A DNA stretch of 64,000 nucleotides from Limnanthes douglasii subsp. nivea (Eukaryota > Streptophyta > Magnoliopsida > Brassicales > Limnanthaceae), in the NCBI GenBank assembly GCA_036936605.1, contig JAUPFV010000003.1:151250997-151314996 (forward strand). The letters are read 5' to 3'. The position numbers and the translations under genes were made by a program. Below, in pieces: positions 23,385 to 34,800 of this stretch. Each line of letters starts with the position of its first letter. The first letter of the stretch is position 1. The notes below the pieces were generated by a model. That model searched no databases and had not been told where the DNA came from. It saw nothing but the letters and a program-made list of their open reading frames with translations.

Positions 23385-23510
23385 ATTGCACGTAAAGTAT
23401 CCAGTAGTACCGAAGGTTTGCACAATTGTCATTTAATACCCAACTCAACTATCTAATTGCCACTTAATACCTAATATTATTTTAATATCCTAACTACCCT
23501 TAACCCATTA
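23385..23510 (+). repeat. Left terminal inverted repeat, imperfect
   Basis: Holds gtaaagtatccagtagtacc, aatacccaactcaactatc, taattgccacttaatacc and taactaccc. Each has a recognisable partner in reverse at 35370-35492, although spacing differs. Divergent TIRs are common in MULEs. Confidence 0.55.
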
Positions 23511-24039
23511 TATTAGCATAATTTTATGTTTTCTTTATATTTTTTCTAGCTTTTTGAAGGTTTGAATTTGTTAGCTGCTCTAACCATCTAACCGTACGAA
23601 CCATCACGAAGCACGATTAAAAGTACAATTCCGGTGATCGGAGCGTTAGAAGGTCTGTTTATTTATGTAGGTGTGCTGTAAAACCTATCTAACCACTGTT
23701 TTCAACGTATAGGAACTGATCGTGCATTTTGAAATTTGTTGTTTTACAAGTAATCGTGTTGCTGCTTTCAGGTAATCGTAATTACCTACCGATTTCGAAG
23801 TTATTTGTTGGTTTTCTCAGTTGGAATATGTTTTATTCTACTGTTTTAGACGCCATAGCCTGATTTCGAGCTTTTCTCTGTTTTTTTTTGTTTTTTGTTC
23901 TAGTGATCTGTACTTGTTTTGTTAATATTTGTTGTTATATACTCATGTCCTTGTTTCTGATGTTATATAATAATTTTGTAGTGTATTAGATTTTTATTTC
24001 GGACGTGAAACATGTGTAGACTATGAGTTTTAGTTGTCC

Positions 24040-24730
24040 AGGCGTTCGACACAAGATGCGAATTGTTTGATGTATTCAATGAGGAAGATGCTAATTGTGT
24101 TACCAATTCGCATGGTTACATGCGAATTACATGAAACAATTTCAAAATTTGCTTACAAATATGCTGCGAATTGTATGGAACTCCAACGTAATGCATGTTC
24201 AAACATATATCAGGACTCTTAGTTGCTTATCAAACTCAGGATGGGTTGCGAACTGTGTGGTACTATAAAGTATTGCATTTTCAAACAAATATCAGGACTT
24301 TTAGTTACTTTTACAGGACTTTTAGTTACTTTTACGATTCGCATGATATGATGCGAACTGGGTGGAACTTTTAAGTATTGCATTTTCAAACAAATATCAG
24401 GACTTTTAGTTACTTTTACGATTTGCATGATATGATGCGAACTGTGTGGAACTTTTAAGTATTATATTTCCAAACAAATATCAGGACTTTTTTAGTTGCT
24501 TTACGAATCGCATGAGATGCTGCGAATTGTGTGATATATCATATCTTATCATCTTTCAGACAAATCTCAGGGAATTAATAGTTGAGTGCAAATTTCAGGT
24601 ACAATTGCGAATTGTTTACATTTCTGGTTAGTGTGAGTGTACCAGTTGATTTACAAACAAATCTCAGAAGAGGATGCGAATTGTACACAGTTCGCAGCTT
24701 ATAGATATACACAAATCGCAAGATAGGATA
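24040..24730. repeat. Palindromic-word cluster 1 (TTCGCAT/ATGCGAA)
   Basis: Upstream of the transposase start. It contains about ten variants of ATGCGAATTGT or its complement. The perfect inverted repeat TTCGCAT-GATATG-ATGCGAA is at 24338-24357. Near-copies are at 24420 and 24505. The companion phrase atatcaggacttttagtt lies at about 24209, 24292, 24402 and 24480. Confidence 0.85.
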
Positions 24731-24813
24731 TGATATGTTTGATGCAGTAATAAATAACTTGCACTTTATTTTTGGGATTAATAACTAATAGCTTGTTCGG
24801 TGCAGGGTAAGAC

Positions 24814-27361
24814 ATGTCCAAATCACGAGTTTGTATTCTTAAGCATGGTCACCAATCCGCAATTGTGCCTTTCACGGAGTTTGAAAGCTTTCAAAGTATC
24901 CAAGCTTATGTGGAGAACACATGGGAGGAGTTTGTCACATGTGACTACCTAATTACCTACTCCTACGGGGAGCACAATAATTGTTTCTTTAATAACCAAA
25001 AAGATTTTGTTGGGCTGGTGTTATATTTTGATTTAGAGCGTTTAAAACATGTTAGTTTTCTCGTAGAACAACACGTCTTCGATAAGGGTTCTGGTGATAA
25101 GTGTTCTGGTGAAAAAAGTTCGGTGATAAGAGCTTTGGTGGTAAGGATTGCGGTGTAAAGCGTAAAGAGCGTAACTTGAGTTTGGGAGGACCATCTCTTG
25201 ATCAACTAGTTAGCGGGGATAGTAGTAACGGTTTAGTTAATTCTGATCAAAGAAAAAAACAACTTGCTACTGCTGGTTGGGCTGATGCTATTACAGGAGT
25301 GAGTCAAGCTTTTGAAGAAGGTGCTGCAGGTCTTAGGTTATCTTTGTGCAAGTTTGCTTTAGAGCATGGTTTTAATTTCAAATACCTACACAACAAAGCA
25401 ACCAAGATCATTGTTTATTGTGAAAACAAGTTCACAAGCGGATGCAAATGGAGGCTTTATGCATCTATTGATTCCAGCACCTGCTTGATGACGATCAAGA
25501 AGTATGTTCCGCACCATACTTGCAGTCCCGTTTTCTCCCAGAAGCGTAAGTGGCATAGGCATTTGACATCAGATTTGATTGTAGAGGAAATTCAGGATTC
25601 TCTCCGGACCTGCCATTCGTTGACAGCCAAAACCATACAATCGACTGCCAAACAAAATAACAGTTTTGAAATCTCTTACCGTTTATCATGGAATGCTTTA
25701 GAAAAAGCAATGAGGGGATTTTTCAGAAATAGTTCTAGTTCTTTTTGTTTACTAAGCGGGTACTTCAAACGATTAAAGAGCCGTGATATTACTTCAGACT
25801 GCCAGTTGGAGTTATCAGCTGGAAACCGATTCAAGCGGTGTTTTGTAGCATTCGGTTCGTCCCTTCAGGGTTTTCATTCATGCCGTCCAATGTTGTTTTT
25901 CGATGGTACCCACTTATATGACAAGTATAAGGGTACCTTGCTTACTGCCGTAGCAAAGGCCGTCAACAACGGTTAGTTACATTTAACTATTTAATCTGAA
26001 TCTTTATGATGTTTTGTTTGAAATTTTGTGCAACATTTCGCATCCTATAGTTGCACACTATTGTTATGGAATCCTGATATTTGAGAACGAATCGCATTAG
26101 AGGCTGCGAATTAAGCAGTGTTTTTTATTTGATGAAACTTCGCAAGAGAGGATGCAAATCAGTCGATGTACCATAAAACTGTGAACAATTCGCAGCTTAT
26201 GATTATACACAATTCGTAGCGTGCATTTTGAGAACAACTCTCAGGACATCATACGAGTTGTTTACATTTTTTAAATGTTTGAGTGTTGTTGCATTGTTCA
26301 TTTGAGCTGCCTTTTTCCAAGACTATTCCCTGATGCTCTTGGTATAGTTAGCATTGAAGATTGGGACAATTGGATGTGGTTTTTGGGGTGTTTGAAACCA
26401 CATTCGTTGGATCGCCAAATCACATTTATTTCAGACCGTCATTCTGGTATCGTTAATGTTGTTTCTGTCTTGTATCCAAGTTGCTCTCATGCGTACTGTT
26501 ATTTCCATCTCATGCAGAATTTGAAAGCAAAACTGGAACATACTAACGGAGACTATAAAAAAAGGATGTTGAGTTTCTTCCATCGTCTTGCTTATGCTCC
26601 CAGTCGATAGCTTTTTAAAGATATACTTACAGTTTTTCTATGTGAAGGTGGTGATAGAATGAGTGATTTTCTTGCTAATTTACCTACGGAAAAGTATGCG
26701 CAAGCTTACGTAAAAGGGAAACGATACGGCTCTATGGCTTCTACTGCAGCATAATCGTTTAACAATCAAATAAAAAAATATTGCGTCCTACCGATTGTTG
26801 AGTTTATTGACTAGATTAGAGTCTTGCTTATGACTCAAGTTTCACGAAGATACGAAGAGGGGCAAAGCTGGAGTACTAATTTGGTCCCCAAGTATGACAA
26901 AAATCTAAAGCAGAATGTTGACATGTGTCGAACTTGGGTAGTAAGTAATTCGTCTTCCACCATGTTTGAAGTCTTTTCAAATTCTGTGGTTGTTATTAAT
27001 TTGTTGGATTTCAAATGTTCTTGCGGATCATGGCAACAAGAGTGTTTTCCATATCCTCACGCTTTAGGCGCAATACAGTATATTGACCAAGATTCTTTTA
27101 CTGTAATAGAGCCCTTCTTTACGGTTAAGAATTACAGGGAAAGTTACTCTTTCAGCATACCAGCTATAACGAATTTCAGGGAAGGGTCAACGATAACGAT
27201 CCTTTGTTTGTTGAAATTTTGCCTCCAAGGGTTAAGAGACGCTCCAGAAGGCCTAAAAAAATAGAATCCCATCTAGAGGAGAAATCTCAACCAAGTAGTT
27301 GAGGTGTGGCCGTTGTTCGAAATCAGGCCATAACAGGAGGACTTGTGATGTTCCAGTTTAA
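24814..27361 (+). pseudogene. MuDR-type (MURA-like) transposase pseudogene
   Basis: Starts at ATG 24814 after the first word cluster. The MuDR N-terminal zinc domain is visible (GCKWRLYAS, then HTCSP) at about 25440-25520. The MULE transposase core follows: FDGTHLYDKYKG (first Asp, 25900), an intron-like gap at about 25972-26310, ISDRHSGI (second Asp, 26430) and HLMQNLKAKL. At the expected Glu motif (AESFNN) a TAA at 26752-26754 replaces the Glu codon. The SWIM finger CSCGSWQQECFPYPHAL has Tyr where the third Cys is expected. A terminal CCHC knuckle (CGRCSKSGHNRRTC, 27305 onward) lies in a shifted frame. Frameshifts near 25120, 27185 and 27290, and stops at 26608 and about 26811, confirm it is dead. 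Confidence 0.88.
26030..26270. repeat. Palindromic-word cluster 2, in a transposase intron-like gap
   Basis: Words such as aatcgcattagaggctgcgaatt, ttcgcaagagaggatgcaaat, caattcgcagcttat and acaattcgtagc fill the gap between the two catalytic-Asp exons. None extends into the coding text on either side. Confidence 0.8.
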
Positions 27362-27454
27362 GCACAGTTTAAGAAAAAAAAATACAATTGTTTGTTCATC
27401 TACACATTTTTTTGTTTTGTTTTTATTACATTAAAGAAATGCTAAGTGTTTTTG

Positions 27455-28140
27455 AGTTGCATGAAATTCGCATCCAGCATTGCGTATTGTGTACAATATC
27501 TTGATATCATGTTGTAAATATCTATGAGGTTACCATGCGAGTTATGTGAAATTTCACCACGATGTGGATCGTTAGTAAAATCATAACAAATAACTATCAA
27601 GTATGTATGCTGCGGATTGTGTTGATACAAATGTAATGCTTTTCTAAAGAAATATCAGGACTCTTAGTTGCTTATGATTCGCATGATATGATGCGAATTG
27701 ACTTCAACTCTACAATATTGCATTTTCAAACAAAATATCACAAAGCGCATGATATGCTGCGAATTATGTTTTCAAAGAAATACCTGGACTTTTTAATTAA
27801 CTACGGATCGCATGCCATGCTGCGAATTATGACCGAAACAAATATCAGGACTTCTGGTTGCTTGTATATCGCATGATATGATGTGAATTGAGAATAAACA
27901 AAAGTCCTGATATTTGCTTACACATCGCATGTTAAGCTGCGAATGGTGGTTTCATACAAATAGCAGGACTTTCAGTTGGTTGCAAAGCGCATGATATGCT
28001 GCGAATTGAATGGAAATACAAAGCACTATAATACTCAGCTCCACATGCGAATTGTGTGTAAATCAGTAATATTAATAAACAAGTAATATCTCAGATTAAG
28101 ATAGGAATTGTTTGCAGGTGGTAATAGGATGCGAATTGTA
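27455..28140. repeat. Palindromic-word cluster 3, between convergent genes
   Basis: The densest cluster. Perfect TTCGCAT-GATATG-ATGCGAA is at 27678-27697. Variants cgcatgatatgctgcgaa occur at about 27744 and 27986, with related forms at 27807, 27868 and 27922. The phrase atatcaggact occurs in both orientations (27653, 27843 forward; tcctgatatttg at 27904). It lies between the 3' ends of the transposase and the minus-strand genes. Confidence 0.85.
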
Positions 28141-28282
28141 TATATGATCCAAAGTTTGTACAAAAAATGGATTCCAAAAAAAGGATTACAGTCTTCATGC
28201 ACTAACAAATTTTCAAACAAATTACTACAACCTATTAGTGTTTGTTAGTTGCATTCTAAATAAACAAAAAAAAAAGACTCTA

Positions 28283-28702
28283 TTAGTCATCACTAGAGGA
28301 TTCTTCACCATATTTCTCCTCTTCGTGCTGATCATCAGCCTTTTCATTTTCCTCTTCCTCTTCGTTATCTACGTCCATCATGCATAAAACTTTGGTCCTT
28401 AATGGACCGGTTTCGTCGTCCCTCTTCCTTTTGTTGTTTAGAACCTCTGTCATCTGAGGTGAAACCTTTGCTGGCTGAGGTTCAGCAGCAACCATTGGAA
28501 CCACTTCCACTGGTTGAGAGTCAGCAGAGAGGTAGTCCTCTATGCTTAAATCAAGGACAGAGACTAGGCTTTTTGGTGGTGCTGCCGGCATGATCAAGTC
28601 ATCGCTCTAGTTGGTGGTTAAGGATGACCAGGAGTCACCCAGAGAACCTATTGAACCAGAGTATGTGATGGTGGTTGTGGTTGTGGTGGTGGAAAATGAC
28701 AT
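28283..28702 (-). pseudogene. Small acidic nuclear-type ORF with one stop
   Basis: The frame from ATG 28702 to the stop at 28283-28285 would give about 139 residues. It is broken only by a TAG at 28609-28607, and a secondary ATG gives the 104-residue open part. The sequence is Thr-rich at the start (FSTTTTTTT). A KRKR cluster suggests a nuclear localisation signal. A long acidic tail (EEEEENEKADD ... GEESSSDD) ends it. A TATA-like tataaat lies about 85 bases upstream. It is unlike known transposase parts. It may be an accessory regulator of the MULE or a detached exon of the Ulp1-like gene; function unknown. Confidence 0.5.
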
Positions 28703-28785
28703 GACTGTTGGAATTTGAAGAGAACAAGAGGTGTTTAAAAAAAATATAGAGTTTGTTTTAAAATTAGCCTTTGTTTACTAGTGTC

Positions 28786-28792
28786 ATTTATA
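28786..28792 (-). promoter_or_regulatory. TATA-like box of the small acidic ORF
   Basis: TATAAAT on the minus strand, about 85 bases before the ATG at 28702, in a normal plant promoter geometry. Confidence 0.45.
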
Positions 28793-28984
28793 GAGATGGA
28801 GGGAGTCTGAGCTTATGAGGTGGTGTGGCTATATTAATCATAACATAGCCTCCATGTCCAATCAGCAATTAATGGCATCTGAACCTCTGTTGATTAGATT
28901 GTTGTTTGCGTGCTCAATGCAGTTAACATTTAGCAAGGTAGACGTCATAGCCTGTTCGTATTCTTCAATGATAGATTTTGAATT

Positions 28985-29285
28985 ATTTAGTTTATACCAG
29001 GAGTTGATGCGAACTGTTTAATATAATTTCGCAACCTGTAGTTTGTTAATGTGATATACCAGGAGAGGATGCGAACTGTTTAATGATAATTTCGCAGCCT
29101 GTAGTATGTTAATGTGGCATACCAGGAGTTGATGCGAACTGTTTAGTGATAATTAAGCATGAGGTTAGGATGCGGATTTTTTGGTGAGTATCATTTTTTT
29201 AATATATACTAGGGATTGGTGGGAATTGTTCGAATACTAACTAACCCTTATATATTAAGTTAGCATGCGAACTATTTCATAAGAA
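28985..29285. repeat. Palindromic-word cluster 4
   Basis: Three tandem-like units share accaggagttgatgcgaact or accaggagaggatgcgaact, followed by gttta and aatttcgcagcctgtagt, spaced about 55-60 bp apart. The half-word here is ATGCGAACTG. Confidence 0.75.
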
Positions 29286-29294
29286 TTCCGTCCT

Positions 29295-29321
29295 ATATAT
29301 ATATATATATATATATATACG
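29295..29321. repeat. (AT)n microsatellite
   Basis: An uninterrupted AT dinucleotide run of about 26 bases. Confidence 0.9.
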
Positions 29322-29764
29322 AGAATTGTACATTACTGAAATTAAAAAAAGTCTATGTACACAAAAAAATACTATGAATGTATGTACACCAAAAAGTTAC
29401 AATGAATGTATCAACACCAAAAAACCATAATGTCTTACAGAAAATCACCAGTACTTTCAGGTGTCTCCGTCGCTGAAAAAAAAATCAAACATTTCTGTTT
29501 TGAAGTTAGTGACCATATCTTCATCGTATTTTGTCTGCACATATCCATGCTGGATAATATCTCTGGCGTATTTGCAGACAAAAATACCACAGTCCAGGGT
29601 ACCACGTTTTTGTTGTGGAATTTTTATTTCATTTTTCACCTTCCACCCTGTCTTTGAAGGAGGTAGGAATCCTTTGTCCAGTAAATAGTTGATCTTGTTA
29701 TAATAATTAGTGTTAGAAATCAGGACAAAAACGTAAACTATGGTTGTCAAACAATTTACATCAT

Positions 29765-30065
29765 ACATTGCGAATTGTTTGACAACCAATCCAACATGTA
29801 CATGGCAAACAATTCGCAGCCTAAGTTACGAATTGTTTGGTATCCAATCCATCTTGTCTACAAACATTGCGCAACCTATTTTGCGAAATGTTCATCATCC
29901 AAGACTTTTGGCATCCTAGGCTGCGAATTCTATTTATGGATACATTTCGCAGCCTATTTTGCGAAATGTTCATCATCCAAGACATTTCGTATCCTACGCT
30001 GCGAATTGCAACTGATTTGCTCACATTTCGCAACATATCTTGATCACAGTTTACAGCATATCTTG
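29765..30065. repeat. Palindromic-word cluster 5 with a 77-bp tandem duplication
   Basis: Two tandem copies (about 29871-29930 and 29947-30008) share ctattttgcgaaatgttc, atcatccaagac and ctgcgaatt. Flanking words are caattcgcagcctaagtt and catttcgcaacatatc. Confidence 0.8.
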
Positions 30066-30939
30066 ATCATGCATAATTAAAATATGTTTAAAAGTAATTT
30101 AATAGTTGGTAATATTACGAGCTTGATAGGTGTCCTTGTGGTGTTGTCTATCGCTTTGAGTTTCGAAAACAGTGGTCCTTTGTCTCGGTGCATATTGGAA
30201 TGATGATGATGATGATGTTGGGGTTTTCAGGCGCTTTGCTAAAAACTGTGTCGACCAAATTAGTTACTTCCCAACCTTATTCAATTTGATGTTGCATCCA
30301 AGCGAGAGTACATTACAATGAGAACATTTTTCGAAAATTTGAAATGTACCTTAGCTAAACTTACCGTAGTCATGCCTGAAATCATTACGCAGTTATGATA
30401 CACTCATTCAACCTTTTTGCATGGAACTTTGAAGTTTACTTCTACAATCATCTTTTGAATCCAAGCGTTCACAACCTATGAAATTAGTTGTTTATTTATG
30501 TTAAATATATAAGACATGTTTGAAACATTAAAAAGAGAATTGGTTGACAATTGGATAACTTTACGTCCATCTCCAGTTCTAAAGGTAGCACCAGCGCATC
30601 ACTCGCTTGCACTCTAATTCTGTATGAAAATTTGGACGATGGTAAATTCCATACTACTGGATCAAGGATGTCATTCTCGTAGGCTTTAATTAACTGTATT
30701 TTGTGGTATTCTGCGATATTGATACGGTCAGTTACTCTTGTTTTCTTTGGCAAGACGCTGTATTTTACTTTTGGCGGTTGACATTCTGTTACAATTATCT
30801 CTTCCTCTTCCTCTGCCACTAGAGGTTGTGTTGGTGTCAGTAGAATAAAATTAGGCTCCTCTGTCTCTTTACTTGACTCGAGCTTATTAAATAACAAAAA
30901 AAAAGAGTGTGTCATTCATTATAATGTTAACGACCCCAA

Positions 30940-31110
30940 ACAATTCGCATGCTAACATGCGGATTGTTTGGTTCTAGCTGAATACATTACGGAAATCTAT
31001 CAGGATAGCATGCAAATTGTTCGAGGTTCCACTGAACAGTTCGCATGCTACCCTGATATTTGTTTGTAAAACTTTAAAATACATCCACACTATTCTCATG
31101 ATATGATGCG
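30940..31110. repeat. Palindromic-word cluster 6
   Basis: Contains aattcgcatgctaacatgcgg (inverted CGCATG...CATGCG), agttcgcatgctaccctgatatttg and atgatatgatgcgaaatc, lying between two exons of the Ulp1-like gene. Confidence 0.75.
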
Positions 31111-31574
31111 AAATCATTATAAATAGCCCTTACAACACGGTCAGCGACAACCAATGTCGTTGACTTGTTCGGCATATGATCTGGATTGTGTCCGAAAAAA
31201 TCATTAATGTCATCCTCTGACATGTTCTCCAAAGACCGTTGTATTACACAATTGTAATATACATTATCAATTTCATTTAAAAGTGTCTGTGAAATTTGAG
31301 TGTAAATACCATCAACAGAAGCATCGAGTAAACCTACTGTGTTATCGTTTGACTCTGGAGCTTGTAGTTGATTTGGTACTGGTACTACAATTTCACGTTG
31401 GCTTAGCAATTCTGACTTTGCGCCCACCACTGTTCGTCTTTGAGGTGCATCTCTATATTTGGTTTGGTCTTCTAAGGATGGTCCTTCATGGCTGAGTAGT
31501 TCTATCTTCTCATAGGGATTGACATGTTCTGACTCTTCCGGCGCTATCTCTTGTATTAGTCTTTCTCTCTTTGC

Positions 31575-31702
31575 CAAGGCTATTTGTTGCTGTTGTTGTT
31601 GTTCCTATTGTTCTTGTTGTTCTTGTTGTTGCTGTTGTTGAACTTGTTGATGTTGTTGTTGCTGTTATTGTTGTGGTGTTGTTGTTGTTGGTATTGAACT
31701 TG

Positions 31703-31734
<32 letters not shown>

Positions 31735-31775
31735 GGTGTTGAACTTGTTGTTGTTGCTGCTGTTGGTGTTGTTGT
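31575..31775. repeat. Coding trinucleotide microsatellite (CAA/CAC/AAC)
   Basis: About 200 bases of imperfect CAA/CAC/AAC repeats on the minus strand encode poly-Gln, poly-His or poly-Asn depending on frame. The Gln frame that continues into the downstream exon has a TAG and changes frame within the repeat, consistent with slippage. Confidence 0.9.
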
Positions 31776-31849
31776 CTGTCGGCCTCCTGTTTCATAGAAA
31801 TTCCAAAATAAAAAGGTAGAAGGGTTAAGCATACTATAATCATAGTTGT

Positions 31850-31960
31850 GAACGATTCGCATGCTAACCTGAGATTTGTTTGATCCATCTCAAACAATTT
31901 GCATGGTAAGCTGCGAAATGTAAAATAACCAACCAACTAGAGTATACAATGCGAATTGTT
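31850..31960. repeat. Palindromic-word cluster 7
   Basis: Has gattcgcatgctaacctgag, aatttgcatggtaagctgcg and acaatgcgaattgtttgg, again in a gap between exons of the Ulp1-like gene. Confidence 0.7.
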
Positions 31961-33164
31961 TGGACAGGACTACACAACAATCCTGATATTTGTTTGATAT
32001 CATCATATCATCTGATGTATTGTTTGAATATGTATTCAACTAGAAAACCCCGCTGACTATTTTAAAGACATACACTGACTTTGTTTGAATATGTATACAA
32101 CAGTAAATATTATTATAGACACAACAATAAATAAGATATTTGAATCTTAGTGAACTTTTGATCCACTTACATCTTCGAGGTTGTCTGGGTCTGCCACGTT
32201 TTTCTCACGATCTTACATCTCCTTTGCCACGTGAAGTACGAGATGTTGGTCATTCGGAAGAGACTCGTGTATTTCTTTCTCCGTTAGAGGACTCAAAAAT
32301 GTGGTTGCCTCCTGTGTAGGAGGAGACTTGTCTGTCTGTCTCTTCGTGGTGTCCGTCTCTGTGGACACCAACAACTCTTCTTGCATTCTTCCAGATGGTA
32401 CCGGTATGGGTGAATGGTTCCCATAATCATCCATCTCTTCGGGCAGTACTCCATCAGCATCATGCTGATCAGCATCAGGCACAGATGCTTGCAATTCAGT
32501 GGACGCTGCTCTATCTGGAAATGCTGGTACCTTCTCAACTCCTGGGCTTCCAATCTGGAAAATTGGCTGAAATATAGCATTGTGGAGTTGTTGTGCTTCA
32601 AGCTCCGCTATCTTCCGTTTCAATTCTTCCAGCTGAAAAAATGATAGTAGACGTTTTATAAACATATTAAGTGTTAATTATAACGATTATGTAAGGCTCA
32701 ATTTCATACTTACTTCTTTGGCCTGTTTTTCTATCTTTTTCTCATACTTGTTCTTGTCGGTGTATGTCTTCAAACGCTTTGATTCAGCAATAGTTGCAGA
32801 CTTCTTTGGAGTAGTCGCTCTGCGTTTTAGGACAAAATTACCGATTGTTTCACTCATACTAGTCTTGGTGGTGGAATATTTGGCTGGGGAAGTCTTGGTT
32901 GTTTGGTTCTGAGTGATATCACATGATTCGATTCTTTCTGTTTCTGTGATGCTCGTCTCCTTGGTTTTGGGGCTGTGTTTTTCTTCCTCTTATTTGGTCT
33001 TTCTTCCGGTGAAATAGATTCAGCATCTACATCTCCAATATCTACTGTTCCTCTGAAAGCTTCGCTTTCAGCCTCAGTAAGACGTAGTGGACCTTCGAAA
33101 ACCTACCAACAGAGGCACATAAAAGTATCAGGGTGTAGATAGACAAATTGTTTTTTACAAACAC

Positions 33165-33420
33165 TTCGCATTATATATTGCGAACTGTGTGAAAGTCTAT
33201 CATTTTAGAGTTGCAAACAACTCGCAGGTTAGCATGCGAATTGTGTGTAAACAATAAACTAGGAATTATGTGTAAACAATAAGCTGCGAATTGTTTCATA
33301 CCTTAATTATACATTGTGTCAAACAGAACGCAGCCCATGCTGCGAAATGTTTGATACATTGTTCTAATATAACACCAAACAAAACGCATGATATGCTGCG
33401 AACTGTTGGCAACCCCAATT
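33165..33420. repeat. Palindromic-word cluster 8
   Basis: Words include cttcgcattatatattgcga, actcgcaggttagcatgcga, aagctgcgaattgtttc, aacgcagcccatgctgcgaaa and cgcatgatatgctgcgaac. It occupies the intron between the exons ending at 33444 and starting at 33105. Confidence 0.8.
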
Positions 33421-34504
33421 CAATACCTATATAAAGCTCATACCTGATCATCTTTCAGGTTGGGTATTCTGACAAGCAGTGCCACGGTTGCTCCTTGGCA
33501 CTCTAATCCCAACCATTTGACAAACTTTGGTATTGAGGTCGGCTTCGCTACCTCTCGACCGACTGTTGCGTGCTCCATGATGAAGGGCTGCATGGGGAAA
33601 AGTTTTATCACCAAGATGATCTGTACATAACTAATTTTTATACTGAATAGATCAATCTTACAATTAGAAGGGCGACGCAGCCGACGACTCTATCGGGTTT
33701 TTTGATAGCTAATCAACTCCTGATAGACTGTCGAAGCTTGCACAGTATTGATCTGGACCAGTCGTAATTGTTTATTTTGCTGAGGTTTTCAACAAAATAA
33801 AGCGTGCTCCAAACCAGGATATCTCCAGATGCGGAGTAGAATAGGGTTGAGCACAAAAACAGTATCAACATCCTTGCAACGTCTTCCAACTCATGCTCCC
33901 CCTTCGCTTATGGCTTTTTCTATACCTGCCTGTAAAACTCAGGATAACATGCTATGGTAGTAAAGTATAGCATCCTGCTTTATAAGATGGAAGTCGATTT
34001 TACAGCTACATTTAAAATGGCATTCATTATTGTTTTAGTATTTGTCGGTCCTACTTCCCTGGCAGTTTTACCCATGAAGTATTTCTTCATCATCCTCGAT
34101 TCGTCCTCCTCGCCGGGTGGGTATTTGTTGAGAAATGCTCTGGTTTTTGTTAACGAAATTTCCTCTGTGCCATGCTTCATCCCGAATATGACCTTCACAT
34201 CATCTGCAGTAAGTTTTACTAACTTTGGGCCAATATGGAAGGCGTCTTCATCAACAGAGAACCTCTCAACAACATACTAAATGAGCAAGTAGAATTTCTT
34301 CTTTAGCAGCTCTGCCTCATTATGGATGTCGAAATCCGTTTTCAAAAGCGTGTAAAAAGGTGTGTTTCTTGCAGCTTCAATGTGGGCACGGGTAATACGA
34401 TTCTCTTTCAGAAGCTTCAGAAGGCTCACCAACCCTGACCTGTAATAGCTTGGTTTTGTTGTCATACTTCCTGCACAAACACAAATCAGTTGGAGAGTCA
34501 CACA

Positions 34505-34800
34505 CCTCATATCATAAGTTGCGAACTTCCTATCTTTCAGTTAAAGTGTCACACGACTCGCATGACAAGCTATGAATTGCTTATATGTCAATAGAGTATT
34601 TACAAGCGATTCGCAGGTTGGCCTGCGAATTGTTTGTAAATATAAGCTGCGAAACGTATGGCATACACATTCAATCAAGCTGCGAATTGGTATGAAATAT
34701 AAACAGATATGAAGCTGCAAATTGTTTGCATCCTAGGTGATGAAGATGCCAACTGTACTACAACGCACACATACAGGCTGCGAACTGTTCTATTTTTTAC
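34505..34800. repeat. Palindromic-word cluster 9
   Basis: Contains actcgcatgacaagctatga, gattcgcaggttggcctgcga, aagctgcgaaacg, aagctgcgaattgg and aggctgcgaactg, just upstream of the first recognised exon of the Ulp1-like gene. Confidence 0.8.

Larger units (their letters stand above)
29457..34465 (-). pseudogene. Ulp1-like (C48) cysteine protease gene of MULE, decayed
   Basis: A multi-exon minus-strand gene. The first recognisable exon starts at ATG 34465 and reads to about 33670 through stops near 34278 and 33977. It carries motifs of plant MULE Ulp1 N-terminal regions (LTADDVKVIFGM; later ILFLCSTLFY and INNYDWSRSI). Exon 33587-33444 ends in a normal donor. 33105-32710 is Lys/Arg-rich with a frameshift near 32940. 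32640-32213 has a Glu/Leu coiled coil. 31790-31075 begins with a long Gln/His/Asn microsatellite tract. 30890-30530 is acidic then basic. The final exon, 29789-29457, carries GTLDCGIFVCKYARDI, the Ulp1 catalytic-Cys motif. The catalytic His was not found. Ulp1 proteases process SUMO; transposon-borne copies have no proven role. Confidence 0.7.

Noticed and set aside
31571..31819. Val/Leu-rich open frame resembling a membrane protein
   Set aside because: It is the antisense translation of a CAA/CAC microsatellite.
24040..34800. Regularly repeated short palindromes suggesting a CRISPR array
   Set aside because: The DNA is clearly plant nuclear. Repeats are variable, in both orientations, irregularly spaced, and lack unique spacers of constant length.
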